This document shows, in pieces, positions 51,900-60,515 of a DNA stretch of 64,000 nt (the first letter of the stretch is position 1; each line of letters starts with the position of its first letter). The position numbers and the translations under genes were made by a program. The notes below the pieces were generated by a model that saw only the letters and a list, made by a program, of their open reading frames with translations, did no database searches and was not told the origin of the DNA. This DNA is from Mycetocola_B reblochoni (lineage in GTDB: Bacteria; Actinomycetota; Actinomycetes; Actinomycetales; Microbacteriaceae): positions 310,001-374,000 of the forward strand of contig NZ_RCUW01000001.1 in assembly GCF_003667525.1 (NCBI RefSeq), in the 5' to 3' direction.

Positions 51900-51930
51900 C
51901 GCCCGGCCCGTGGTCGTCACGGGCCGGGCG
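51900..51930 (-). terminator. Terminator hairpin after the dextranase gene
   Basis: CGCCCGGCCCGTG / CACGGGCCGGGCG: a perfect 13-bp stem with a 5-nt loop, 59 bp after the GH49 stop. No T tract. Confidence 0.7.
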
Positions 51931-51988
51931 TCGGTCACGCCGCTGCGGGCGGGCGGTCAGCTGTTCGCCACGCGGTCGTCCGCGGCTC

Positions 51989-54900
51989 TCACTCGGTGCC
52001 GTCCGCGGGCACCGCGCCGTTCCGGCGGCGCCGCGCGATCAGCGCGAACCCGGCGACGCCGAGCAGCAGCGCGGCGAGCAGTGCCGCCACGGCCGCATCC
52101 GTTCCGGTGCGGGCCAGATCGTCGGCGGAGGCTGCGGCGGGAGAGGCGGTTCCGTCGGCGTCACCGGAGCCGGCCGTCGCCTCGGATCCGTCGGAACCGG
52201 TGGCGGAATCGGAGCCGTCGGAGTCGGAACCGGCCGAGGCGTCCGCGCCGGAGCCCGAGCCGTCCGCACCGGAGCCCGCCGAGCCCGAGCCGTCCGCGCC
52301 CGAGCCCGAGCCGTCCGTGTCGCTGCCGCCCGTCGGCGGCTCCGTCTCGCCCGGCTCCGGCTCCTCGGGCGTCACCGCGGCGAGCGCGAGGAACGGAACG
52401 ACGACCGGGCCGGCCGTGTAGTCCATGACCTCTGACTGCTCGCGGTCACCGGAGATGATGTCGATCGCGTTCGCGTCGTCGGTGACCGTGTCCCTGGCCT
52501 CGTTGGCGTCCGTCCAGTCACCGGCGCCCCCGCCGAAGCGGAACGGCCCGACGAAGTCGGGGCAGCCCTCGCCCGCGGCGCAGGAGGTGCTGTAGACCGG
52601 GCGGACGCCGCCGACGCCCTCGCCCTCCTCCGCACCGCTGAGCATGGACACCTGGTACTCGGCGGTGGCCAGGTCGACCCCCTCGAACACCTCGTCGTCG
52701 ACCGAGGCGATGATCGTCCCCGCGGGGAGGACGGTGAGTGCGGCGTCCCCGACGCGCTCCTGCTCGGCGTCGTACACGCCGGTGCCGAAGCGGGCGTCGG
52801 CGTAGCGCCCGTCGGCGACGATCGCGTGGGACCACTCGCCGTCGCCGGACATGTTCGTCCCCGGCAGCAGCGGTGTCGACGCGGCCGACTCATCGGCCGC
52901 ACGGAGCAGACCCGAGCGCGCGGCGGGAGCGGGAGCGGGCTCCTCCCCCGCGGCGTCGCGCAGGTAGACGTTCACCCTCTGGGTGCTCATCCCGTCGCCG
53001 CCCCAGGGGTTCGCGATCGTCCCCTCCGTCGTCACGACGAAGCGCGCGGTGCCCTCGTCGTCGTAGACGTCGAAGCCCGTCAGGTCGAGGCTGCCGGGGT
53101 TGAAGGCGCTGTTCGTCGGGTAGGTGTAGTCGCCCTGGCCCACGTCGTCTCCGCTCGGGTCGGTCAGGTGGCCGAGGCGCGAGCCGAGCGCCGTCACGGT
53201 GCGCCGCTCCACGGCGATGCCGTCATCGGCCGAGCGCGCCGTCACGACGAGACGGTTGGTGATCTCCGGCAGGGTCACCGCCGCGGTGAAGGAGCCGTCG
53301 ACGAGCTCGGCCTCCGTCGCCTGCCCGTTCACCGACACCGTGACCCGTGCCGCGTCGCTGGTGCCGCGCAGCGTGAGCGAGCGCGAGTCGGCGATGGACC
53401 CGTCGGCCGGGCCGTCGAGCGTGAGGCTCGGGGCCTGTCCGGTGGGCGCATCGTCGCCCGTGGCGTTCCAGCTGTCCCAGGTGTCCGCGTCGAAGTCGAG
53501 CCGGCCGAGCTCGGTGCTCGCCCAGTTGTCACCGGCCTTAAGGATGGTCTCGCCGCCGACGCGGTAGTTGTTCAGCAGCAGGCCGTTGCCCTCGGTCATC
53601 TCGTCGCCGAGCGTCACCCGCTCCCCGGCGCTGTTGGTGAACGTCGAGAACTTGCTCGCCTGCGAGGAGGGGTCCAGGTCGTTCCACTCGTCGATGTCGA
53701 GTCCGTCGATGGTGATGTTCTCGGTGTTCGCCATCGCGAACAGCCGCACGGCGCAGTTGACCTTGCCCTCGACCCTGGTGTCGGTGAACGTCATGTTCCG
53801 CACGGTCTGGGTCGGGTCGGCGCGGTCCGTGGCCGACATGTCCTCCCAGTGCGTGGAGGAGTTGAAGACGCAGGTGTTGTACTTGACGTCCTTCCAGTAC
53901 ATCCGGTTGTGGATGACGTCGGTGTTCGTCACGGAGACGCCGTCGATCTCGCGCGGGCCCCAGCCCCACTGCACGACGGGACCGTTCTCGTTCTTCCAGA
54001 TCACGGTGTTCTGGATCTGCACGTCGTCGTGGTACATCTTCAGGACGTCGTCGTTGGCGTGGAAGAAGGTGTCGGACATCCGGCCGCCGGGGTACAGCTC
54101 GATGCCGTCCGTCTGCCAGTACCAGCTGCCGACCTGCTTGTAGTCGTCGACGGTCATGGTGAAGTCAGTGACAAGGACCTCGCCGATGTCGTCGTGCTGG
54201 TAGACGACGAAGGAGTGGTACGGAGGGTTCGCGATGGTCACGCCCTGCAGTTCCAGCTGCTGGGCGTCGTCGGAGGACTCGAACTGCAGCATCTTCACGC
54301 AGTCGGAGTGGCAGTTCTCGTTGACGTTGTGCTCGTAGCCGTTCGTGGTGTCGGGCTCGTAGACGTACTGCTCGCCGGAGAGCACGCCGAGGCCGGTGAC
54401 CTTGTAGTGCGGCTGGGTGTTGTCGGCGAAGCGGAATGCGCCCTTCACGTAGGCGCCGGGAGCCAGGTACACCCAGCGCACGTTCGCCGGGAGGACCGCG
54501 TGGTAGTCGGACCCCATGTCGTACACGCCTGGCTCGAAGTAGATGATCTCCTCGCTGATGTCGTTGAGGTCGTTCACGCGCCCCTCGGCGGGCCGGTGGA
54601 TGCTGCCGTCGGCCTCCGTGGGGATGGTGCGCTCCGTCTCGGCCTGGTCGGGGGCGGCGTTGGCGAACACCATGAGGGAGTTGCGCGGCTCGGTGTGCAC
54701 GGCCCTGTTGCCCTCGGCCTCGGTCGTGAGCAAACCGCTGGCGTCGCTCATGTCGTTGTAGGCCGTGAACAGCTGCGGGTCGAACTCGACGGAGAAGCGG
54801 TAGCCGCCCTCGCTGTAGGGAACGGTGACGCGCACCGTGGTGTCGTCGACGAGCTCCGTGTGCAGGCCGAGGTCGGTCGGCCTGATCGTCACCTGGTCGA

Positions 54901-55336
54901 CAGAGTCGATCGTCTGGCCGGTCGTGAGCGAGACGTCGACGGTCGCGTCGGCGCTGTACTCGAAGCTCGACCAGCTCATCGAGAGCCCGGCGTCGGCGGC
55001 GAACTCGGCGCCGTCCTGCTCCGTGTAGCCGATCTTGCCGTTGCCCGAGCGCGGAACGCTGAGGTAGACGAAGGAGTCGTTCCCCGCGGCGGGGTCGGCC
55101 GCGCTGGCGACGGAGGCGGAGTAGAACGGCGACTGCCTGACCTGGTCGTCGGCGATCGGGCCGGTCGTGGCGATCGCGTTGTCGTGGCCCCAGGTGGTGG
55201 GCGCCTCGTCGGCGGCGGCCGCGGGTGCGGATGCTGCCGCGGTGCCGAGCGAGCCGAAGACGAGGGCGGCCAGCGCGGCGAGCGCGACCCCTCCTCGTCG
55301 GCGGCGCTGAGCCGGGCGGGCGGAGAGTGCGGTCAT
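51989..55336 (-). CDS. Cell-wall-anchored GH49 dextranase
   Basis: Hydrolyses alpha-1,6 glucan outside the cell. The product is 1115 residues. A signal peptide (1-42) is followed by the GH49 beta-sandwich and beta-helix (about 45-650). Family markers are NENCHSDCVKMLQF, WYWQTDGIELYPGG and FHANDDVLKMYHDDV, the last two with the conserved Asp cluster. An Ig-like strand set (about 665-745) and a glucodextranase-C/DOMON-like domain (GHLTDPSGDDVGQGDYTYP onward, ~750-965) come next. A Ser/Gly/Asp-rich stalk leads to LARTG (1074-1078), a hydrophobic helix and RRRRNG, a sortase signal. Isopullulanase is the other GH49 activity; the 1,6-specific GH13 neighbour favours dextranase. GAAGGGAC precedes the ATG. 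Confidence 0.93.
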   Translation of the reverse strand: MTALSARPAQRRRRGGVALAALAALVFGSLGTAAASAPAAAADEAPTTWGHDNAIATTGPIADDQVRQSPFYSASVASAADPAAGNDSFVYLSVPRSGNGKIGYTEQDGAEFAADAGLSMSWSSFEYSADATVDVSLTTGQTIDSVDQVTIRPTDLGLHTELVDDTTVRVTVPYSEGGYRFSVEFDPQLFTAYNDMSDASGLLTTEAEGNRAVHTEPRNSLMVFANAAPDQAETERTIPTEADGSIHRPAEGRVNDLNDISEEIIYFEPGVYDMGSDYHAVLPANVRWVYLAPGAYVKGAFRFADNTQPHYKVTGLGVLSGEQYVYEPDTTNGYEHNVNENCHSDCVKMLQFESSDDAQQLELQGVTIANPPYHSFVVYQHDDIGEVLVTDFTMTVDDYKQVGSWYWQTDGIELYPGGRMSDTFFHANDDVLKMYHDDVQIQNTVIWKNENGPVVQWGWGPREIDGVSVTNTDVIHNRMYWKDVKYNTCVFNSSTHWEDMSATDRADPTQTVRNMTFTDTRVEGKVNCAVRLFAMANTENITIDGLDIDEWNDLDPSSQASKFSTFTNSAGERVTLGDEMTEGNGLLLNNYRVGGETILKAGDNWASTELGRLDFDADTWDSWNATGDDAPTGQAPSLTLDGPADGSIADSRSLTLRGTSDAARVTVSVNGQATEAELVDGSFTAAVTLPEITNRLVVTARSADDGIAVERRTVTALGSRLGHLTDPSGDDVGQGDYTYPTNSAFNPGSLDLTGFDVYDDEGTARFVVTTEGTIANPWGGDGMSTQRVNVYLRDAAGEEPAPAPAARSGLLRAADESAASTPLLPGTNMSGDGEWSHAIVADGRYADARFGTGVYDAEQERVGDAALTVLPAGTIIASVDDEVFEGVDLATAEYQVSMLSGAEEGEGVGGVRPVYSTSCAAGEGCPDFVGPFRFGGGAGDWTDANEARDTVTDDANAIDIISGDREQSEVMDYTAGPVVVPFLALAAVTPEEPEPGETEPPTGGSDTDGSGSGADGSGSAGSGADGSGSGADASAGSDSDGSDSATGSDGSEATAGSGDADGTASPAAASADDLARTGTDAAVAALLAALLLGVAGFALIARRRRNGAVPADGTE

Positions 55337-55397
55337 TGTCGTGTCCCTTCAGAACGTCGTTGTCGTGAGACGGGAGTGGTGATCGTCGTGGGTGGAC

Positions 55398-55432
55398 GGC
55401 GCGGCCGGGGGATCACCGTCCCCGGCCGCGCC
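55398..55432 (-). terminator. Hairpin between GH13 and GH49 genes
   Basis: GGCGCGGCCGGGG / CCCCGGCCGCGCC: a perfect 13-bp stem, 9-nt loop, starting 8 bp after the GH13 stop. It has no T tract, so partial read-through into the dextranase gene is possible. Confidence 0.7.
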
Positions 55433-55439
55433 GGTGCGG

Positions 55440-57152
55440 TCAGACCGCGAGGACGCGTGCCTCCCACGGGCGCAGGCGCGCCGCGCCGTCGTCCGGGTAG
55501 TTGGCCAGGACCTGGCTCGCGCCGGCCCAGTCCGCGGGCAGCTCCGCGTCGACGCCCGCCCCGGACAGGTTGGCGACGACGAGCAGCCGCTCGTCGCCGA
55601 GCCGCCGCTCGAAGGCGAACACGGCCGGATCGCCGGCGTCGACCCGGGTGAAGTCGCCGCGCGCGACGACGGGGTTCTCGTGCCGGAGCGCGACGAGGCG
55701 ACGGTAGTGGTTGAACACCGAGCCCTCGTCGTCGTACTGCGCGGCCGCGTTCAGCCACGAGTGGTTGGGGTTGACGCCGATCCACGGGGCTCCGGTGCTG
55801 AACCCGGCCTGCTCGCCCGCGTCCCACTGCACGGGCGTGCGGGCGTTGTCCCGTCCGCCGCGCCGGATGCGCTCGAGGGTCTGCTCAGCGGTCAGGCCCA
55901 GCTCGGCGGAGCGGGCACGGAAGTTGAGGCTCTCCACGTCGCGGATGGCGTCCAGGTCGTCGAAGGAGCCGTTGGTCATGCCGATCTCCTCGCCCTGGTA
56001 GATATAGGGCGTTCCCCGCTGCAGGTGAAGCATGGTCGCCAGCGCCGTGGCCGACTCGCGCCAGAACTCACCATCGTCGCCGAAGCGCGACACCGCGCGC
56101 GGCTGGTCGTGGTTCGACAGGTACAGGCTGTTCCAGCCGGTCTCGCCGAGGGCCTCCTGCCAGCCGGAGAGCGAGTCGGCGAGCGCACCGGGCTCCAGCG
56201 GAACGGGCTGGAACTTGTTGCCGTCGTGGTCGAGGCCGACGTGCTCGAACTGGAACACCATGTTGAGCTCGCGCCTGGCCGGGTCCGTCGTCAGCAGGGC
56301 CTCGTCCACGTCGACGCCGGGCATCTCGCCGACGGTGATGAGCGGGCGGCGGCCGTCGAAGACCTCTCGGCGCATCTCCTGCAGGTACTCGTGCAGCCGG
56401 GGGCCGTGGGCGTAGTGGGGGAAGCCGTCGCCCCTGCCGGTCCGGGGGTCCGGCTCGGCGTCGGGCAGCGCGGTGTCCTTGGAGATGAGGTTGATCACGT
56501 CCATCCGGAAGCCGTCGACGCCGCGGTCGAGCCACCAGCGCATCATGGAGTAGACCGCGCGGCGCACCTCCGGGTTCTCCCAGTTGAGGTCGGGCTGCTT
56601 CGGGTCGAACAGGTGCAGGTAGTACTGCCCCGTCTCCTCGTCGAGCGTCCAGGTGGGTCCGGAGAAGAACGACTCCCAGTTGGTCGGCTCCGCGCCGGGC
56701 TCACCCGGCGTGCTGCCCGGCCGGGCGTCGCGCCACCAGTACCAGTCGCGCTTGGGGTTGTCGATGGAGGAGCGGGACTCCCTGAACCAGGGGTGCTCGT
56801 CCGAGGTGTGGTTGACGACGAGGTCCATGACCAGGCGCATGCCGCGCGAGTGCAGCTCGGCGATGAGCTCGTCGATGTCGGCGAGCGTGCCGAACACCGG
56901 GTCGACGTCCTGGTAGTCGCTGATGTCGTAGCCCGCGTCGGCCTGCGGGGAGGTGTACACCGGCGAGAGCCAGACCACGTCCACGCCGAGGCGCTGCAGG
57001 TGGTCGACCTTGCCGATGATGCCCCTGATGTCGCCGACGCCGTCGCCGTCGGAGTCGGCGAAGCTGCGCGGGTACACCTGGTAGACGACGGCGGAGGTCC
57101 ACCAGTCGTCGTCGGTCGGGGCGGCGAGGGGGGCGAGGGCGGTGTCGGTCAT
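55440..57152 (-). CDS. GH13 oligo-1,6-glucosidase (isomaltase-like)
   Basis: Cytosolic exo-acting alpha-glucosidase that would release glucose from imported isomalto-oligosaccharides. The 570 residues lack a signal peptide. Nucleophile Asp208 (GFRMDVIN), acid/base Glu266 (ITVGEMPG) and Asp339 (YLSNHDQPR) are present. Val209 after the nucleophile is the residue that marks alpha-1,6 preference in the isomaltase/oligo-1,6-glucosidase group; alpha-1,4 enzymes have Thr or Ala. ATG 57152 overlaps the permease stop (ATGA). The C-terminal beta domain is complete. Confidence 0.93.
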   Translation of the reverse strand: MTDTALAPLAAPTDDDWWTSAVVYQVYPRSFADSDGDGVGDIRGIIGKVDHLQRLGVDVVWLSPVYTSPQADAGYDISDYQDVDPVFGTLADIDELIAELHSRGMRLVMDLVVNHTSDEHPWFRESRSSIDNPKRDWYWWRDARPGSTPGEPGAEPTNWESFFSGPTWTLDEETGQYYLHLFDPKQPDLNWENPEVRRAVYSMMRWWLDRGVDGFRMDVINLISKDTALPDAEPDPRTGRGDGFPHYAHGPRLHEYLQEMRREVFDGRRPLITVGEMPGVDVDEALLTTDPARRELNMVFQFEHVGLDHDGNKFQPVPLEPGALADSLSGWQEALGETGWNSLYLSNHDQPRAVSRFGDDGEFWRESATALATMLHLQRGTPYIYQGEEIGMTNGSFDDLDAIRDVESLNFRARSAELGLTAEQTLERIRRGGRDNARTPVQWDAGEQAGFSTGAPWIGVNPNHSWLNAAAQYDDEGSVFNHYRRLVALRHENPVVARGDFTRVDAGDPAVFAFERRLGDERLLVVANLSGAGVDAELPADWAGASQVLANYPDDGAARLRPWEARVLAV

Positions 57153-58072
57153 TTGACGGCTCCGAGGTTGACTCCGCGCATGAGGGTGCGCTGGAAGAGA
57201 AGGAAGAAGATCAGGGCGGGCAGGATGCCTGCCAGGGATGCGGCCGCGAGCGAGGTCGGGTCGCTGGTGTACTGGCCGCTCAGCGCGCCGAGGGCGACGG
57301 AGACGGTCTGGTTGTCCGCGCTCGGCAGCAGCACGAGCGGGAGGAAGAAGTCGTTCCACGTCCAGATGAAGAAGAACGTGATGAGCACGGCGAGCGTGGG
57401 CCGGGTCAGGGGGAACACGATCCGGGTGAGGATCTGGAACCGCGATGCCCCGTCGATGCGGGCGGCCTCGAGGACCTCCGGAGGGAACGCCCCGAGGATC
57501 GAGGCGAGCATGTAGGTGCCGAAGGCGCTCTGCAGGACGGACAGGATGATGATCACCCCGAGCTGAGTGTCGTACAGGCCCAGCTCCCTGGTGAGGATGA
57601 ACAGCGGGTAGACCAGCGCCTCCTGGGGGATCGTGAAGGCGAGCATGAAGATCGCGAGGATCCACACGCGGCCCTTGACCCGGCCGATGCCGATGGCGAA
57701 GGCGCTGACGAGGCTGATCGCCGCGGCGATGAGCGCGACACTTCCGCTGATGACGACGCTGTTGACGAGCTTCTGGTTGAAGTCGACGCTCTGCCAGAAC
57801 GCGACGAGCGCACTGAAGTCGAGTGTCGTCGGCAGCGAGGTCGGGCCGGTCTGCAGGTACTCCTCCGCCGGCTTGAAGGCGTTGATGAGCGCGAGCCAGA
57901 ACGGGAACAGCATGAGCAGCGCGCACACCGCCATGACGACGAGCACGACCCAGCCGCTGACGCCCCGGCGGCTGCGGCTGCCCCTGCGCTTCTTCGGGCG
58001 CGGCACGGGTGCGCCGGTCGCCGGAGGCAGCAGCGCGCTCTCCGGCGCGCGGCCCGGCTTGATGACGGTCAT
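57149..58072 (-). CDS. Sugar ABC transporter permease, MalG-like
   Basis: Second membrane subunit of the isomalto-oligosaccharide importer, 307 residues, about six helices after a disordered basic N-terminus (PRPKKRRGSRSRRG). The EAA loop reads VLEAARIDGASRFQILTRIVFPLTRP, which docks with the ATPase. Its ATG overlaps the MalF-like stop (ATGA). No ATPase gene is in the operon, so a shared MsiK-type ATPase encoded elsewhere is likely. Confidence 0.95.
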   Translation of the reverse strand: MTVIKPGRAPESALLPPATGAPVPRPKKRRGSRSRRGVSGWVVLVVMAVCALLMLFPFWLALINAFKPAEEYLQTGPTSLPTTLDFSALVAFWQSVDFNQKLVNSVVISGSVALIAAAISLVSAFAIGIGRVKGRVWILAIFMLAFTIPQEALVYPLFILTRELGLYDTQLGVIIILSVLQSAFGTYMLASILGAFPPEVLEAARIDGASRFQILTRIVFPLTRPTLAVLITFFFIWTWNDFFLPLVLLPSADNQTVSVALGALSGQYTSDPTSLAAASLAGILPALIFFLLFQRTLMRGVNLGAVK

Positions 58073-59004
58073 TTCTCGAACCCTTCCGTGTTCCGGGTCT
58101 GGAACAGCAGCAATCCGACCGCGATGACGGTGATGACCAGGGCCAGCACGGTGGCGACGGCCGCTCCGTACCCGACCTGGGAGGTGGTGAAGAAGCTGGA
58201 GAAGGAGAAGTACGACGGAACCATGGTGCTCGTTCCCGGCCCTCCCTTGGTCAGCACGAAGATAGGGGCGAAGACCTTGAGCGCCGCGACGGAGGTCGTG
58301 ATGATGACGACGGCGATCTCCGGCCGCAGCTGGTTGAGGGTGATCATGCGGAACCGCGTCATCCAGCCGGCGCCGTCCAGCTCGGCGGCCTCGTACAGCG
58401 CCGGGTCGACGCGGGACAGGCCGGCCATGAACAGCACGACCGTGTAGCCGATCTGCAGCCAGATGAGGACGTTGACGACCGCCCAGATCGCGGTGTCGGA
58501 GTCGCCGAGCCAGTTCTGCCTCAGGGCTCCGAGGCCGATGCTGTCGAGGATGCTGTTCCCGACGCCGTACTCGGGCTGGTAGATCCACTTCCACAGCACG
58601 CCGGCCACCGCGATGGGCAGGATCTGGGGCAGGTAGAACATGGCCCGCATGATGCTGGACACACGGGTGCCGAAGCGCGGGGCGATGAAGTCGAACAGCA
58701 CGGCCGCGACGAAGACGCCGAGGGCCGTGGGGATGATCGCCATCGCGAAGATGAAGACGATGCTGTTCACGAACGACGCCCAGAAGGTGGGGTCGGCCGC
58801 GAGCCTGGCGTAGTTGTCCAGCCCGATGAACACCGGTGTGCCGACGCCGCGGTACTGCGTGAGGCTGAGGTAGATGTTCATCCCGAACGGGATGAGGACG
58901 ACGGCCGCGAATCCGATGGCCCCGGGGATCAGGTACGCCCAGTACCCCCCGGCCGGTTCGAGTCGCGAGCGACGCCGCGGCGGTGCGGTGGCTGCTGAGG
59001 TCAT
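58069..59004 (-). CDS. Sugar ABC transporter permease, MalF-like
   Basis: First membrane subunit of the importer, 311 residues with six main helices. The EAA loop is LYEAAELDGAGWMTRFRMITLNQLRP. It begins at ATG 59004 (MTSAATAPP); the 14-residue longer frame lies inside the intercistronic hairpin region. AGGAGA lies somewhat far (13 nt) upstream, so initiation may be weaker than for the binding protein. Confidence 0.95.
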   Translation of the reverse strand: MTSAATAPPRRRSRLEPAGGYWAYLIPGAIGFAAVVLIPFGMNIYLSLTQYRGVGTPVFIGLDNYARLAADPTFWASFVNSIVFIFAMAIIPTALGVFVAAVLFDFIAPRFGTRVSSIMRAMFYLPQILPIAVAGVLWKWIYQPEYGVGNSILDSIGLGALRQNWLGDSDTAIWAVVNVLIWLQIGYTVVLFMAGLSRVDPALYEAAELDGAGWMTRFRMITLNQLRPEIAVVIITTSVAALKVFAPIFVLTKGGPGTSTMVPSYFSFSSFFTTSQVGYGAAVATVLALVITVIAVGLLLFQTRNTEGFEK

Positions 59005-59029
59005 GATGCTGCTGCTTTCTCCTGCCAGG

Positions 59030-59061
59030 GGCGGGCGGCGGCGCATTCGCCGCCGCCCGCC
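59030..59061 (-). terminator. Intercistronic hairpin between binding protein and permeases
   Basis: A perfect 14-bp GC-only stem (arm GGCGGGCGGCGGCG) with a CATT loop, 10 bp after the binding-protein stop. It has no T tract. The position matches the malE-malF type of hairpin, which lowers distal expression and protects the binding-protein mRNA. Confidence 0.75.
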
Positions 59062-59070
59062 GTCGGATCG

Positions 59071-60372
59071 CTACTTTCCGGTGTCGGTGCGGCCCTGGTC
59101 GTAGGCGTTCTTGATCGCCTCGACGGCCTGCTCCGGCGTCTTCGTGCCCTGGACGAGCTCGGTGTTGTTCTGGATGAGGACGTCGTTCAGTCCGGGGACG
59201 GGCCAGTCCGGGTATCCGGCGAGGCCGCCGTCAGCGCTGTCCTGCAGCTTCTGGAACTCGCCGAGGACGAGCTGGCCGACGGGCGAGGTGATCGCGTCGA
59301 GGTCGGCGGCGACGGGCACCTGGCCTTCCTCACCGAGCAGGTTCTGCACCTCTTCGCTCATCGTGATGTCGATGAAGTCGTAGGCGAGCTCCTTGTTGGA
59401 GGCCTTCTCGGGGACGACCCAGAGGTTTCCGCCCGAGCCGGGCGTGAGGTCGCTTCCGGGGAACAGGAACTGGTCGAACTCGAAGTCGTCGATGCCGTCG
59501 ACGAAGGGCCCGGCCCACCAGGTACCGGAGAAGAACAGCGGGTAGGTGCCCGCGGTGAACGCGTTTCCGGCGTCCTGCGCGGGGATGCCGGTCGAGTCGG
59601 AGCTGATGTAGCCCTTCTCGGTCCACTCGGCGACCTTGTCGGCGGCGAACTCCCAGGCGTCCCAGTCGACCTCGCCGTTGAACTGCTGGTAGGCGGCGAC
59701 GGAGTCCTCGTCCATCTTCTGCAGCGCGAGGGCGTACAGCAGGTGGGGGCCGGGGTAGTCGGCGGAGCCGAGGGCGAGGGGGGTCACGCCGTTGTCGACG
59801 AAGGTCTGCATGACGTCCTCGAGCTCGTCGAGGTTCGTCGGGACGCTGAGGTCGTACTTCTCGAAGCTGTCCTTGTTGAACCACATCGGCACGTACTCGC
59901 CGTAGTTGGTCACGCCGTAGCGCTGGCCGGAGCCCATGAGGCCGTTCTCGTAGAGGCCGACGTCCTGGACGGAGCCGTCGACGTCCCAGCCGCGCTCGGC
60001 GGCGACGTCGGTGAGGTCGGTGAGCAGGCCCGCCTGCGAGACGAGGCCGGCGGTGGCGTTGCCCTTGAGGTACTCGAGCACGTCGGGGGCGTCGTCCGAG
60101 TCGAGCAGGAGCTGACCCGACTGCTGCATCTGCTCGTAGGTCTTGAGCTCGAACTCGACGGTGACGTCGGGGTGCTTCTCCTCGAAGATCTCGATGGCGC
60201 GGTTCCAGCCGGTCGACAGTGCCGACTCGTCGTTCTCCCACCACCAGACCTTCAGCGTGTCGCCGCTCTCGGCCTCCCCCTGGCCTGCGGACGAGCAGCT
60301 GCTCATCCCGAGTGCGACGAGAGCTGTGGCTGCGACAGCGACCCCCACCTTCGTCCTCCGGTTGCTGAACAC
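59071..60372 (-). CDS. Sugar ABC transporter substrate-binding lipoprotein
   Basis: Extracellular solute-binding protein of family 1, 433 residues, lipobox MSSC (Cys26). It has the usual LKVWWWENDESALSTGW start, VTVEFELKTYEQM, and aromatic residues for sugar stacking (TYPLFFSGTWWAGPF). The C-terminal lobe ends with LNDVLIQNNTELVQG. AGGAGG lies 5 nt before GTG 60372, the strongest ribosome-binding site in the locus. Ligand inferred from context as isomalto-oligosaccharides from dextran. Confidence 0.94.
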   Translation of the reverse strand: MFSNRRTKVGVAVAATALVALGMSSCSSAGQGEAESGDTLKVWWWENDESALSTGWNRAIEIFEEKHPDVTVEFELKTYEQMQQSGQLLLDSDDAPDVLEYLKGNATAGLVSQAGLLTDLTDVAAERGWDVDGSVQDVGLYENGLMGSGQRYGVTNYGEYVPMWFNKDSFEKYDLSVPTNLDELEDVMQTFVDNGVTPLALGSADYPGPHLLYALALQKMDEDSVAAYQQFNGEVDWDAWEFAADKVAEWTEKGYISSDSTGIPAQDAGNAFTAGTYPLFFSGTWWAGPFVDGIDDFEFDQFLFPGSDLTPGSGGNLWVVPEKASNKELAYDFIDITMSEEVQNLLGEEGQVPVAADLDAITSPVGQLVLGEFQKLQDSADGGLAGYPDWPVPGLNDVLIQNNTELVQGTKTPEQAVEAIKNAYDQGRTDTGK

Positions 60373-60418
60373 GTTGACCTCCTATGGTCCTTGGCGCGTG
60401 CCCCTCGTTGGACACGCA

Positions 60419-60451
60419 ATTATGTTTACCGCAAACGTATTAGACGGTCAA
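60419..60451 (-). promoter_or_regulatory. Promoter and operator of the dextran operon
   Basis: On the minus strand, TTGACC (60451-60446) and TAAACA (60428-60423) are 17 bp apart; CATAAT overlaps further down. GTTT-ACCGC-AAAC (60424-60436) is an inverted repeat lying across the -10 box. A ROK repressor bound here would block transcription. The patch is AT-rich in a GC-rich setting. Confidence 0.6.
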
Positions 60452-60515
60452 GACGACGCTTTGCTAGGCTCACCCCAGTTCATTTCATACATAACGAGCA
60501 AAATGCGGGGGTGCC

